From CADDZO01 sp035294145 (lineage in GTDB: Bacteria > Chloroflexota > Dormibacteria > Dormibacterales > Dormibacteraceae): 42,532 bases of DNA. Each line of letters begins with the position of its first letter. Within the stretch, counting starts at the first letter, position 1. The stretch covers positions 1 through 42,532 of the forward strand of contig DATGLL010000073.1 in the NCBI GenBank assembly GCA_035294145.1, given 5' to 3'. Shown here one piece after another: positions 32,324 to 41,174 of this stretch. The translations under genes were made by a program, and so were the position numbers. A model generated the notes under the pieces. The model was not told the origin of the DNA. It did no database searches and worked only from the letters and a program-made list of their open reading frames with translations.

Positions 32324-33164
32324 GGCGCAGACCTCCGACCTGGGACCATCCGGCTCGGGCTCGCACCTCCCGCTCCTCCGCCCACCCGTCACGTGCCCGT
32401 CTGGCCGCCTCGAGCTGCTCCACCAGCGCCCTCTCGTCGCCCCCCTCCACCAGCCGTCGCAGGCGGGCCAGGGCCTCCTCCAGCGACCGCAGGCGGCGGG
32501 CGATGGCCTCCCGGTTCGTGCTCACGATGGCGGCGTGCAGCTCGGGGTCGCCGCCGGCCAGCCGGCTCAGGTCTCGGAACCCAGGGCCGGCCAGCCGCCG
32601 CATGCGCTCCCAGTCGGCATCCTCGGCCAGCGCCAGCACGAAGGCGGACGAGACCAGGAAGGCAGCGTGGCTGACGCCCGACACCAACCAGTCGTGGAGG
32701 GTGGCCTCCATGAAGACCGGGACCGCCCCCACGCTGCGGACCAGGTCAGTGACCACCGGCTCGTCCCGGGTCAGCACCCAGGGTGCGCCCTCGAACATGG
32801 TCGGGTCGGCGGCCTCGATCCCCGTCCGCTCGCGCCCGCACATCGGATGCCCTCCAACCAGGTCGATGCCGGCCTCGGCGGCCCAGGCCATGACCCGAGC
32901 CTTGGTGCTGGCCATGTCGGTCACCACCGCGGGGCGCCCGGCCAGGCTGGCCAGCAGACCGGGCAGCGCGGGGATCGGCGCCGCCAGCACGACCACGTCG
33001 GCCCCCCCGGGATCCCCTGGGCGCACCAGGCCCTCGGCGACCGCCTGCCGCAAGGTGGCCGGGTCGACGTCGTGGCCGATCAGGTCCAGATCCGGCCGCG
33101 CCCGGCGCAGCGCGCCCGCGAAAGAGGCACCCATCAACCCGAGACCGGCCACGCCCACGCGCAT
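32307..33164 (-). CDS. tyrA: prephenate dehydrogenase
   Basis: NAD(P)-dependent enzyme that converts prephenate to 4-hydroxyphenylpyruvate for tyrosine. 285 residues: Rossmann VGVAGLGLMGASFAGAL, the catalytic/prephenate region TDMASTKARV and GGHPMCGRERTGIEAAD, and the helical dimerisation domain VSGVSHAAFLVSSA. No ACT domain follows. The gene is 69 bases after aroF, the widest gap in the operon. ACATATAAC immediately upstream, with no SD, suggests an internal leaderless promoter. pheA is not in the window. Confidence 0.94.
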   Translation of the reverse strand: MRVGVAGLGLMGASFAGALRRARPDLDLIGHDVDPATLRQAVAEGLVRPGDPGGADVVVLAAPIPALPGLLASLAGRPAVVTDMASTKARVMAWAAEAGIDLVGGHPMCGRERTGIEAADPTMFEGAPWVLTRDEPVVTDLVRSVGAVPVFMEATLHDWLVSGVSHAAFLVSSAFVLALAEDADWERMRRLAGPGFRDLSRLAGGDPELHAAIVSTNREAIARRLRSLEEALARLRRLVEGGDERALVEQLEAARRARDGWAEEREVRARAGWSQVGGLRRAGDG

Positions 33165-33167
33165 GGG

Positions 33168-33175
33168 GTTATATG
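33168..33175 (-). promoter_or_regulatory. AT-rich -10-like element before tyrA
   Basis: The minus strand reads ACATATAACCCC directly before the tyrA ATG, the only AT-rich patch in this stretch. It could drive a leaderless tyrA-aroA-B3/B4-oxidoreductase transcript. No clear -35. Confidence 0.35.
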
Positions 33176-33233
33176 TTCGCGGAAGCCCGGCCCAGCCCGC
33201 TGGCGGGGTCGAGCGAGCGCCCCTCGCCCCGGC

Positions 33234-34250
33234 TCACGCCGGCTGGGCCGCCGTCGCCCCGGTCAGGCGTCGGAGGTCACGCATGAGGCGGTCGAAGTTG
33301 TCGAAGTCCAGCGACTGGGCGCCGTCGCTCAAGGCCTCGTCGGGGCGGGGATGGACCTCGATCAGGAGGCCGTGCGCCCCCGCGGCCACCGCCGCCAGCG
33401 ACATCGGGCGCACCAGCGACCACCGCCCCGTCCCCTGCGAGGGATCGACGATCACCGGGAGGTGGGAGAGCTCACGCACCAACGGCACCGAGTTCAGGTC
33501 GAGGGTGAACCGGGTCGAGGGCTCGAAGGTCCGGATCCCGCGCTCGCACAGGACCACGTTCCGGTTCCCCTGGCTCAGGATGTACTCGGCCGCCAGCAAC
33601 CACTCCTCGACGGTGGCGGACATCCCCCGCTTGAGCAGGACCGGTTTCCCGCAACGGCCGACCTCCTGGAGGAGGGTGTAGTTCTGCATGTTGCGCGTGC
33701 CCACCTGGAGCATGTCCACGTAGGCCGACACCAGCTCCACGTCCGAGGCGGACAGCACCTCGCTCACGACCCGGAGCCCGGTCTCCTCTCGGGCCTGGGC
33801 CAGCATCTCCAGACCGGCCTTGCCCAGCCCTTGGAAGCTGTAGGGCGAGGTCCTGGGCTTGAACGCGCCGCCGCGGAGGATGCGGGCGCCTTGCTCCGCC
33901 ACGTGCCGTGCCGTCTCGACCAGCATCTCCTCGCCCTCGACCGAGCAAGGACCGGCCATCACCACCACCTCGTCCCCGCCCACCGGGACCCCGCCCACGT
34001 CGACCACGGTGTCCTTGGGTTGGAACTCCCGGCTGGCGAGCTTGTAGGGCTTGGTGATCGGCACGATCTCCTGGATCGCGGGCAGGTGCGAGAAGGCCTC
34101 GCGGTAGGCGTAGGCGTTGGCGCCGATCACCCCGATCACGGCGCGATCCTCCCCGAACGAGACCTCGGGCCGCAGGCCGATCTCCCTGACACGGTCGACC
34201 ACGGCTTGAACCTGGGCGCTCGTCGCCTGATGCGACATGACGATGATCAA
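33234..34250 (-). CDS. aroF: DAHP synthase, type I-beta with N-terminal regulatory domain
   Basis: Condenses PEP and erythrose-4-phosphate, the entry step of the shikimate pathway. 338 residues. The first ~70 form a ferredoxin-like domain (MIIVMSHQATSAQVQAVVDR, then VIGVIGA), as in the Tyr/Phe-inhibited Thermotoga enzyme. The barrel follows with MAGPCSVEGEEM, RGGAFKPRTSPYSFQG, LLKRGMSAT and VIVDPSQGTG. Feedback control by tyrosine or phenylalanine is therefore likely. The ATG overlaps the aroH stop (ATGA). Confidence 0.96.
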   Translation of the reverse strand: MIIVMSHQATSAQVQAVVDRVREIGLRPEVSFGEDRAVIGVIGANAYAYREAFSHLPAIQEIVPITKPYKLASREFQPKDTVVDVGGVPVGGDEVVVMAGPCSVEGEEMLVETARHVAEQGARILRGGAFKPRTSPYSFQGLGKAGLEMLAQAREETGLRVVSEVLSASDVELVSAYVDMLQVGTRNMQNYTLLQEVGRCGKPVLLKRGMSATVEEWLLAAEYILSQGNRNVVLCERGIRTFEPSTRFTLDLNSVPLVRELSHLPVIVDPSQGTGRWSLVRPMSLAAVAAGAHGLLIEVHPRPDEALSDGAQSLDFDNFDRLMRDLRRLTGATAAQPA

Positions 34251-34714
34251 TCCGGGACTCCTCTCTCACGGTTGATGGGCCCCGCCCCGTCCTCCCCCCC
34301 ACCGCTCCCGCTCGGCCCCAGGGCCTCGAGCTGGGCGCGCACCCGATCGAGGTCCTCTTTGATCGCGCGGGCGCCGCGCAGGTAGGCATGGCGCATCGCC
34401 CGCTGGGGACGGTCGGTGTTGTAGAGCAGGAGGACCCGAATGCATCGTGAGACGCTTCGGGGGTTGGGCCGCTGGACCTCCATCTCGTGACCGCACAGCA
34501 ACGGCACCGTCACCCAGCCCAGCCTCCGCGCCGCCAGAGCGGGGAACTCGGCGTCGAGGTCACGCGTGGTGGTGAAGTAGGCGAAGGCGATCTCCTCCAC
34601 CTCCAGGCCGTTCAGCCGAACCAGCTCCCGCAGGAGCTCGTCGGTCGCCTCCACGATCGCTTCGACATCGTTGCGATCGGCCGTGGTCGCGCCGCGGATC
34701 CCTCTCACCGGCAT
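34247..34714 (-). CDS. aroH: chorismate mutase, AroH class
   Basis: Converts chorismate to prephenate. 155 residues of the trimeric Bacillus AroH type, not the helical AroQ type. RGIRGATTADRNDVEAI gives active-site R7; E77 (CGHEMEV), R93 (CIRVLLLYNTD) and Y111 (RHAYLRGA) match the B. subtilis catalytic set. The C-terminal ~25 residues are a Gly-rich extension. It overlaps trpA by 10 bases and aroF by 4. It commits chorismate to Tyr/Phe from within a trp operon, so balance with TrpE must come from enzyme-level control. Confidence 0.95.
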   Translation of the reverse strand: MPVRGIRGATTADRNDVEAIVEATDELLRELVRLNGLEVEEIAFAYFTTTRDLDAEFPALAARRLGWVTVPLLCGHEMEVQRPNPRSVSRCIRVLLLYNTDRPQRAMRHAYLRGARAIKEDLDRVRAQLEALGPSGSGGGEDGAGPINRERGVPD

Positions 34715-35484
34715 GCCGCCACCATCGCCTCCAGGAGTTCGATCGGATCCTCACCGTGGAGCAGGCGATCGAGCAGGGCGCTCGCGACCACGGCGGCGTC
34801 GGCCCGCCCCCGCAGCTGGCGCACATGCTCCGGGCGGGAGATCCCGAAGCCGGCCGCCACCGGCAGGTCGGTGGCCCGGCGTACCCGGGCCAGCAGCTCG
34901 GCCAGGCCGGGCGCCAGCTCCGCCCGCGCCCCGGTCACCCCGCGCAAGGTGACGCAGTACACGAAGCCCACGCAGCGCTGCACGATGCGGGCGACGCGCT
35001 CGTCCGGGCTGGTCGGGGCGACCAGGAAGACGGTGCCCAGACCGGCCTCCCGGAGCCAGCTCGCCATCGGCTCCGACTCCTCGACCGGCAGGTCGGGCAT
35101 GATCACCGCCGACACCCCGGCGCCGGCGGCATCGGCCGCGAACCGGCGGGGGCCATAAGCGAGGATCGGGTTGACGTAGGTCATGAGCACGACCGGGACG
35201 CCGGTGTCGGCCACGGCCGAGGCGACCCTCAGCGCCCGGCGCACGTCGATGCCACGCTCCAGAGCCATCTGCCCGACCCGCTGGATGACCGGCCCGTCGG
35301 CCAAGGGGTCACTGAAGGGGACGCCGACCTCGATCGCGGCCACCCCGGCCCCGGCGTACCTCCGGCCGAGCCGTGCCGACCCCTCCAGGTCGGGGTAGCC
35401 GGCCATGAGATAGGGGACCAGGGCGATACCGTCCCCGGCCCGAAGCGCCGCCTGCAGCCGTCCGGCGGGATGGGCGACGGTCAT
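34705..35484 (-). CDS. trpA: tryptophan synthase alpha chain
   Basis: Cleaves indole-3-glycerol phosphate to indole for TrpB. 259 residues; catalytic E52 and D63 lie in AIEVGVPFSDPLADGP, with PDLPVEES and AGFGISRPEHV later in the barrel. The ATG at 35484 overlaps the trpB stop (ATGA). The open frame continues to 35676, but that is trpB sequence in another frame. Its stop is inside the first codons of aroH. Confidence 0.97.
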   Translation of the reverse strand: MTVAHPAGRLQAALRAGDGIALVPYLMAGYPDLEGSARLGRRYAGAGVAAIEVGVPFSDPLADGPVIQRVGQMALERGIDVRRALRVASAVADTGVPVVLMTYVNPILAYGPRRFAADAAGAGVSAVIMPDLPVEESEPMASWLREAGLGTVFLVAPTSPDERVARIVQRCVGFVYCVTLRGVTGARAELAPGLAELLARVRRATDLPVAAGFGISRPEHVRQLRGRADAAVVASALLDRLLHGEDPIELLEAMVAACR

Positions 35485-36698
35485 GGCCGTGCTCCGGTCT
35501 CCTGCGCGGGACGCTGGGCTCGGTACGCCTCCACGGTGTCCAGGTCCTTGTCGCCGCGGCCGCTCAGGCACACCAGCACACGGCCGCCCGGGCCCAGCTC
35601 CCGGGCCAAGTGGCCAGCCACGTGCAGGGCGTGGGCCGGCTCCAGGGCCGGCACGATCCCCTCCAGCCGACTGCACAGCTCGAAGGCGGCCACCGCCTCC
35701 TCGTCCCCGACGGCCACGTACTCCGCCCGCCCCAGGTCACGAAGCCAGGCGTGCTCCGGCCCCACCCCCGGATAGTCCAGCCCGGCCGAGATCGAGTGCG
35801 TGGGCCGGACCTGGCCCTCGGCGTCCTGGAGGAGGTAGGAGTAGGCACCATGCAGGACGCCCGGACGGCCACCGGTGAGGGAGGCAGCGTGGCGGCCGCT
35901 CTCAAGCCCAGCCCCGCCGGCCTCGGCCCCAACCAGCCGTACCTGCTCGTCTCCGAGGAAGGCGGTGAAGACGCCGATGGCGTTGGATCCTCCCCCCACG
36001 CAGGCCACCACCACGTCGGGCAAACGGCCCTCGGCGAGGAGGTGCTGCTCGCGGGCCTCGTCCCCGATCACACGCTGGAGGTCACGCACCATCTCCGGAT
36101 AGGGATGGGGGCCGACCGCCGAGCCGATGACGTAGTGGGTGGTGTCCACGTTGGTGACCCAGTCCCGGATGGCCTCGGAGGTCGCGTCCTTGAGGGTGGC
36201 GGTCCCTGCCTGCACCTCGCGGACCTCCGCCCCCAGCAGACGCATGCGACGGACGTTGATCGCCTGCCGGCGCATGTCCTCCGTCCCCATGTAGACGGCG
36301 CACTGGAGGCCGAACCGGGCGCAGACCGTGGCCGTGGCCACCCCGTGCTGACCCGCCCCGGTCTCGGCGATGACGCGACGCTTGCCCATCCGGAGGGCCA
36401 GCAGCACCTGGCCGAGGGCGTTGTTGAGCTTGTGGGCGCCGGTATGGCACAGATCCTCCCGCTTCAGGTAGATGCGAGCCCCGCCGAAGTGCTCGCTCAG
36501 CCGGTGGGCCAGGTAGAGGGGCGTCGGCCGGCCCACGAAGGTCCGACGCTGGTCCTCCAGCTCCCGTTGGAAGCCGGGGTCCTCCCGGGCCTCCCGCCAG
36601 GCGGCCTCCAGCTCGGCCAGGGCGGCCATCAAGGTCTCGGGGACGTACTGGCCTCCGTAGGGCCCGAACCTACCGCTGGTCGGCACGACGGTCTGCAT
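35481..36698 (-). CDS. trpB: tryptophan synthase beta chain
   Basis: PLP enzyme joining indole to serine. 405 residues, the TrpB1 type: SGRFGPYGGQYVPETL at the start, the Schiff-base lysine K90 in HTGAHKLNN, AETGAGQHGVA, GGGSNAIG and the C-terminal CLSGRGDKD. The ATG at 36698 lies 29 bases inside trpF; the SD is weak (ACGAG), so coupling to trpF translation is likely. The longer open frame to 36911 is not homologous. Confidence 0.97.
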   Translation of the reverse strand: MQTVVPTSGRFGPYGGQYVPETLMAALAELEAAWREAREDPGFQRELEDQRRTFVGRPTPLYLAHRLSEHFGGARIYLKREDLCHTGAHKLNNALGQVLLALRMGKRRVIAETGAGQHGVATATVCARFGLQCAVYMGTEDMRRQAINVRRMRLLGAEVREVQAGTATLKDATSEAIRDWVTNVDTTHYVIGSAVGPHPYPEMVRDLQRVIGDEAREQHLLAEGRLPDVVVACVGGGSNAIGVFTAFLGDEQVRLVGAEAGGAGLESGRHAASLTGGRPGVLHGAYSYLLQDAEGQVRPTHSISAGLDYPGVGPEHAWLRDLGRAEYVAVGDEEAVAAFELCSRLEGIVPALEPAHALHVAGHLARELGPGGRVLVCLSGRGDKDLDTVEAYRAQRPAQETGARP

Positions 36699-37287
36699 CT
36701 CGTACAGCTTGCACGAAGGCGCGAACCAGGCCGGGGTCCTTGATCCGGACCTCCCGCTCCACGCCGCTGGAGACGTCGACGCCGTAGGGGCGGAGGGCGG
36801 CGACCACCTGCCCCACGTTCCCCGGCGACAGCCCGCCGGCGACGAAGGCCCGGCGCCGCCGGAGCAGGTCACGGGCCACTTCCCAATCCCAGGGTCGCCC
36901 GGTGCCACCACGCTGGTCCGGTGACCAGCTGTCGAGCAGGATCGGGTCCGGCCAGCCCCGGGCGTCGGGGAGCCGACCGTCGCGGACCTTGAGCGCCTTC
37001 ATGATCGGCCGCGAGGACCGGAACCCCGCCGGCTCCGAGCCGTGGAGCTGCACCAGGTCCAGGCCGACGTAGGCGGCCACCTGCTCCACCTCATCCTCGG
37101 GCTGGTCGATGAAGACCCCGACCACCTGGGGCCGAGGCTCCAGGGCCTCGACGATGGCCCGGGCCCGCTCCGGCTCCACCCGGCGGCGGCTGGGGCAGAA
37201 GTGGAACCCGATCAGGTCGACACCGGCGCCTGCCGCCGCCCGAGCCGACTCCAGGTCACAGATGCCACAGACCTTGACCCGGGTCAT
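36670..37287 (-). CDS. trpF: phosphoribosylanthranilate isomerase
   Basis: Amadori rearrangement step of tryptophan synthesis. 205-residue barrel with catalytic Cys in VKVCGI, GFHFCPSRR, VQLHG, the catalytic Asp in ILLDS, and the phosphate sites AGGLSPGNV and VDVSSGVE. The ATG overlaps the trpC stop (ATGA). Confidence 0.96.
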   Translation of the reverse strand: MTRVKVCGICDLESARAAAGAGVDLIGFHFCPSRRRVEPERARAIVEALEPRPQVVGVFIDQPEDEVEQVAAYVGLDLVQLHGSEPAGFRSSRPIMKALKVRDGRLPDARGWPDPILLDSWSPDQRGGTGRPWDWEVARDLLRRRRAFVAGGLSPGNVGQVVAALRPYGVDVSSGVEREVRIKDPGLVRAFVQAVRDADRRADQR

Positions 37288-38087
37288 GCCGAGGCCAGCT
37301 CCTCCAGCTTGGCCCCTGGGTCGGCGGCCCGCATCAAGGCCTCGCCGACCAGGATCGCGTCCGCTCCGGCCTCCCGCACCCGGCGGGCGTCTGCGGCCCG
37401 GTGGATCCCGCTCTCGGCCACCAGCACCACCTCGGCCGGGACCAGGGGACGAAGACGCTCGGTCAGCCCCAGGTCGACCTCGAAGCTGCTCAGGTCGCGG
37501 TGGTTGATCCCCACCACCCGGGCCCCGGCCTCGAGGGCCAGCGCCATCTCCCGCTCGTCATGGACCTCGACCAGCGCCTCCATGCCCAGCCGACGGGTGA
37601 GGGCGAGCAGCTCGCGGAGGCGGCTCGCCGTCAGCGCCGCCACGATCAGGAGGATGGCGTCGGCGCCGTAGGCGCGCCCCTCCAGCACCTGGTGCTCGGT
37701 GACCACGAAGTCCTTGCGCAGCACCGGCAGGCTGGCCGCGGCCCGCGCCTCCGCCAGGTGCTCCGGCCGCCCCCCGAAGCTGGTCTCCTGGCAGAGGACC
37801 GAGATCGCGGCGGCCCCCGCCCGGGCGTAGCCCGAGGCCAGGCGAGCGGGGGCGTACTCCCGGCAGAGCTCGCCCATGATCGGGGTCCGCGCCTTCATCT
37901 CCGCGATGACGGCCAGCCTCCCCGATCGCGCCGCCGGGACGTCCCCCGGCCGCAGGGCGGCGACGAGGTCACGAGGGGGAGGCAGGGCGAGGGCGAGCCG
38001 CTCCAGCTCCGACTCCGGCATCCGAGCCCTCCGCCGCTCGACCTCGGCCAGGGACTCGTCGACCAGCCGACGCAGCAGGTCGCTCAC
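37284..38087 (-). CDS. trpC: indole-3-glycerol phosphate synthase
   Basis: Ring closure step of tryptophan synthesis. 267 residues; the N-terminal helix VSDLLRRLVDESLAEVERR precedes IAEMKARTPIMG (family KxxSPxxG), VLCQETSFGG, LRKDFVV, DAILLIVAAL and VAESGIH. The motif Ser is Thr in ARTPIMG, a minor variation. The GTG start overlaps the trpD stop (GTGA); the open frame beyond is trpD. Confidence 0.96.
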   Translation of the reverse strand: MSDLLRRLVDESLAEVERRRARMPESELERLALALPPPRDLVAALRPGDVPAARSGRLAVIAEMKARTPIMGELCREYAPARLASGYARAGAAAISVLCQETSFGGRPEHLAEARAAASLPVLRKDFVVTEHQVLEGRAYGADAILLIVAALTASRLRELLALTRRLGMEALVEVHDEREMALALEAGARVVGINHRDLSSFEVDLGLTERLRPLVPAEVVLVAESGIHRAADARRVREAGADAILVGEALMRAADPGAKLEELASA

Positions 38088-39100
38088 CGTCCGACCGCCT
38101 GCGAATGGCAGGACCAGCGCTCCAGCACCGCGGCCGCCCGACCGCTGTCGATGGCGCCGGCGGCGAGCTCGAGCCCCGCGTGCCAGTCCTCGACCAGGCC
38201 AGCCGCACGCAGGGCGGCGCTGGCGTTGAGGAGCACCACGTCCCGATGAGGCCCGTGCTCCCCCTCGAGCACGGCGCGGGCGATGGCCGCATTGTCGACC
38301 GGGGAACCACCCCGCAGCGCCTCCAGCGAAGCTCGGCGCAGGCCCAGCTGGTCGGGGTCGAGCTGGTACTCGCGCCGGCGGCCGTCGAGCGCCTCGATGA
38401 CCAGCGAAGGCCCGGCCAGGCTCAGCTCGTCCAGCCCATCGGCGCAGAAGACCAACACCCGTTCCGCCCCCAGGCGGAGGAGGACGTCCGCCATCAGCGG
38501 CGCCAGCCCGGGCTCCGGCACCCCGAGCGCGTATCGCCCGGCCCCGGCCGGGTTGCAAAGGGGCCCGAGCACGTTGAAGACGGTCCGCACCCCGAGCTCG
38601 CGCCTGGGCACGGCCGCGAAGCGGAAGGATGGGTGGAAGCGAGGCGCGAACAGGAAGCCGATCCCCACCTCTCGGATGCAGCTGGCCACGCCCTCCGGGG
38701 CGAGGTCGATCCGCACCCCGAGCGCCTCGAGCACGTCGGCGCTGCCACAGGCCGAGGAGGCCGCCCGGTTGCCGTGCTTGGCCACCCGAGCCCCGCAGGC
38801 CGCGGCCACGATCGCCGAGACAGTCGAGATGTTGAAGCTGCGCGAGCCGTCGCCGCCGGTGCCGACCACGTCGAGCAGCGAGCCCGGGTCAGGGACCTCG
38901 ATCGGGGTCGCCCGGGCTCGGGCGGCCCGGGCCAGGCCGGCGATCTCCTCCGCGCTCTCGCCCTTGACGCGCAGGGCCATGATCAGGCCCGCGATCTGGC
39001 TGGGGGTGGCCTCGCCGCGCATGATCAGCTCCATGGCTTGCGCCGCCTCCTCCTCGGTCAGCCCCTCGCCTCGCGCGAGCCTGGCCAGGAACTCGATCAT
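38084..39100 (-). CDS. trpD: anthranilate phosphoribosyltransferase
   Basis: Transfers phosphoribose from PRPP to anthranilate. 338 residues; hallmark motifs are DVVGTGGDGSRSFNIST, VAKHGNRAASSACGSADVLEALG, FAPRFHPSFR and NVLGPLCNPAGA. The ATG overlaps the trpG stop (ATGA). It is a free-standing enzyme, not fused to TrpG. Confidence 0.97.
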   Translation of the reverse strand: MIEFLARLARGEGLTEEEAAQAMELIMRGEATPSQIAGLIMALRVKGESAEEIAGLARAARARATPIEVPDPGSLLDVVGTGGDGSRSFNISTVSAIVAAACGARVAKHGNRAASSACGSADVLEALGVRIDLAPEGVASCIREVGIGFLFAPRFHPSFRFAAVPRRELGVRTVFNVLGPLCNPAGAGRYALGVPEPGLAPLMADVLLRLGAERVLVFCADGLDELSLAGPSLVIEALDGRRREYQLDPDQLGLRRASLEALRGGSPVDNAAIARAVLEGEHGPHRDVVLLNASAALRAAGLVEDWHAGLELAAGAIDSGRAAAVLERWSCHSQAVGR

Positions 39101-39696
39101 CGCCTCCCCTCCCGTCCGGCCTCCACCTCGTCCAGGAAGTTGCGGAGGAGACGCTTGCCCTCCCCGGTCAGGATCGACTCGGGGTGGAACTGGACGCCAT
39201 AGGTGGGGTGGGAGCGATGTCGCAGCCCCATCACCACCTGGTCGTCCGTCCAGGCGGAGACCACCAGCTCGGGGGGGAGGGAATCGGCCTCCACGACCAG
39301 CGAATGGTAACGGGTGGCCTCGAATGGGCTGGGCAGGCCGACGAACGGGGCCCCCCCGTCGTGATGGACGAAGGAGGTCTTCCCGTGCACCGGCCGGTGG
39401 CGGACCACCCGGGCGCCCAGGGCCTCGCCCAGCGCCTGGTGGCCGAGGCAGACCCCCAGGATCGGCATCTTCCCGGTGAGGGCACGGATGGCGGCCACCG
39501 AGATCCCTGCCTCGGCCGGCGCCCCCGGCCCCGGCGAGACGACCAGGGCGTCGTGCCCGGCCAGGGTCGCCAGGTCGACCTGGTCGTTGCGGAAGGCGCA
39601 AGGAGCGGCGCCCAGCTCGGCCAGGTACTGGACCAGGTTGTAGGTGAAGGAGTCGTAGTTGTCGATGATGGCCACACGGGTGGTGCCAGCGCTCAT
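39097..39696 (-). CDS. trpG: anthranilate synthase glutamine amidotransferase subunit
   Basis: Class I glutamine amidotransferase, 199 residues, that supplies ammonia to TrpE. IIDNYDSFTYNLVQYL opens the protein, the nucleophile is C83 in GVCLGHQALGEALG, and the His-Glu pair is in GVQFHPESI. The TrpE-contact YHSL motif is present. It may also serve PabB, as no pabA is visible. The ATG overlaps the trpE stop (ATGA). Confidence 0.96.
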   Translation of the reverse strand: MSAGTTRVAIIDNYDSFTYNLVQYLAELGAAPCAFRNDQVDLATLAGHDALVVSPGPGAPAEAGISVAAIRALTGKMPILGVCLGHQALGEALGARVVRHRPVHGKTSFVHHDGGAPFVGLPSPFEATRYHSLVVEADSLPPELVVSAWTDDQVVMGLRHRSHPTYGVQFHPESILTGEGKRLLRNFLDEVEAGREGRR

Positions 39697-41120
39697 GCCA
39701 CCGCCTCCGCCTGCTCCACCGCCGCGAACATCGCCCGCGCCTTGGCCATGGTCTCCTCGTACTCGCGCCCCGGGTCAGAGTCCGCCACCACCCCTGCCCC
39801 GACCTGCACGTAGGCCATGCCCTCGGCGATGACGATCGTGCGCAGGGTGATGGCCATGTCCAGGTCGCCGCCGAAGGCGACGTACCCGAGCGCGCCGGCG
39901 TAGCAGCCCCGGCGCTCCGGCTCCAGGGAGGCGATGATCTCCATCGCCCGGATCTTGGGAGCCCCGGAGACGGTGCCGGCGGGGAAGGCGGCCCGCAGGG
40001 CGTCGAGGGAGCTGCAGCCCGGTGCCAGGCGGCCGCTCACGGTCGAGCTGATGTGCATGACGTGGGAGTAGCGCTCGACCTCCATCAGCCGCTCCACGCG
40101 GACGCTGCCCGGGACCGCCACCCGGCCCACGTCGTTCCGGCCCAGGTCCACCAGCATCACGTGCTCGGCCCGCTCCTTCTCATCGGCGAGCAGCTCCCGC
40201 TCCAGCTCGGCGTCCTCGGCCCGCCCCACCCCGCGAGGCCGGGTGCCGGCCAGCGGGCGCACCGCCACCCGGTCGCCCTCCACCTTGACCAGGAGCTCGG
40301 GTGAGGTGCCGACGACGTATCGGCCCTCGCCCAGGGCGAGGTGGTACATGTAGGGGGACGGATTGATCCCGCGCAGGCATCGGTAGACGTCGAACGGCCG
40401 AGCCGCCAGGGGCTTCCGGAAGCGCTGGGAGGGCACCACCTGGAAGGCATCCCCGGCCAGGATGTGCTCGCGGGCCGTGGCCACCATGGCCTCGTACCGG
40501 TCGCGGCTGACGTTGGACCGCCAGCCGAGGCCGGTCGGACTCGGCGGGGGCGGGGGCGGAGGCGGAGCGACGCCCAGGCGCTCGGCCATCTCGTCGAGCC
40601 GCGCCAGCGCTGCCCGGTAGGGCTCCAGCCGGGGACGGTGGAGGGTGATCAGGAGCAGACGCTGGGTCACGTGGTCGAAGACGGCCATGCTCTCGACCAG
40701 GAGGAAGGCGCTCTCCGGGAGGGGCGGCGCGGGCCCCGGGGAAACCGGCAGACGCTCGAAGTAGCGGGCGACCTCGTAGCTGAGGAACCCGACCGCCCCG
40801 CCGACGAACGCAGGCAGGCCGGGGATGGGCGCCGGGCGCTGGGCCGCCACCTGGGCGAGCGCGGGTAGGGGATCGCCCCCCCCAAGGTCGAGCGGGCGTG
40901 GCCGGTAGCCGATGAAGGAGTAGCGGCCCAGGTGCTCGCCACCGACCACGCTCTCGAGCAGGAAGCCGGGGCCGTCCGCCGGGCACAGCCGCGTGTAGGC
41001 GGCGACCGGCGTCAGGAGGTCGGCGGGCAGGACCCGGTGGATCGGGATCAGGTCGTGGTCTCGGGCCAGCTCCCGAGCTTGGTCGGCGGCGGGGACCGCC
41101 GGGGGGACCGTCCTCAACAT
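39693..41120 (-). CDS. trpE: anthranilate synthase component I
   Basis: Converts chorismate plus ammonia to anthranilate. 475 residues. The N-terminal allosteric motif FLLESVVGGEHLGRYSFIG contains the LLES tryptophan-binding sequence, so feedback inhibition is expected. The catalytic half has RPLAGTRPRG, DLGRNDVGRV, GTVSGAPKIRAMEII and GYVAFGGDLDMAI. A run of eight prolines lies between the domains. ATG 41120 has GAGGAG 6 bases upstream. Only 54 bases separate it from the divergent racemase gene, leaving no room for a leader-peptide attenuator. First gene of the supra-operon. Confidence 0.96.
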   Translation of the reverse strand: MLRTVPPAVPAADQARELARDHDLIPIHRVLPADLLTPVAAYTRLCPADGPGFLLESVVGGEHLGRYSFIGYRPRPLDLGGGDPLPALAQVAAQRPAPIPGLPAFVGGAVGFLSYEVARYFERLPVSPGPAPPLPESAFLLVESMAVFDHVTQRLLLITLHRPRLEPYRAALARLDEMAERLGVAPPPPPPPPSPTGLGWRSNVSRDRYEAMVATAREHILAGDAFQVVPSQRFRKPLAARPFDVYRCLRGINPSPYMYHLALGEGRYVVGTSPELLVKVEGDRVAVRPLAGTRPRGVGRAEDAELERELLADEKERAEHVMLVDLGRNDVGRVAVPGSVRVERLMEVERYSHVMHISSTVSGRLAPGCSSLDALRAAFPAGTVSGAPKIRAMEIIASLEPERRGCYAGALGYVAFGGDLDMAITLRTIVIAEGMAYVQVGAGVVADSDPGREYEETMAKARAMFAAVEQAEAVA

Positions 41121-41174
41121 GACGTGCTCCTCGTCTCTTCTCGTCTGATCTACGCTCTTTCCCTGGAGGCCAGG

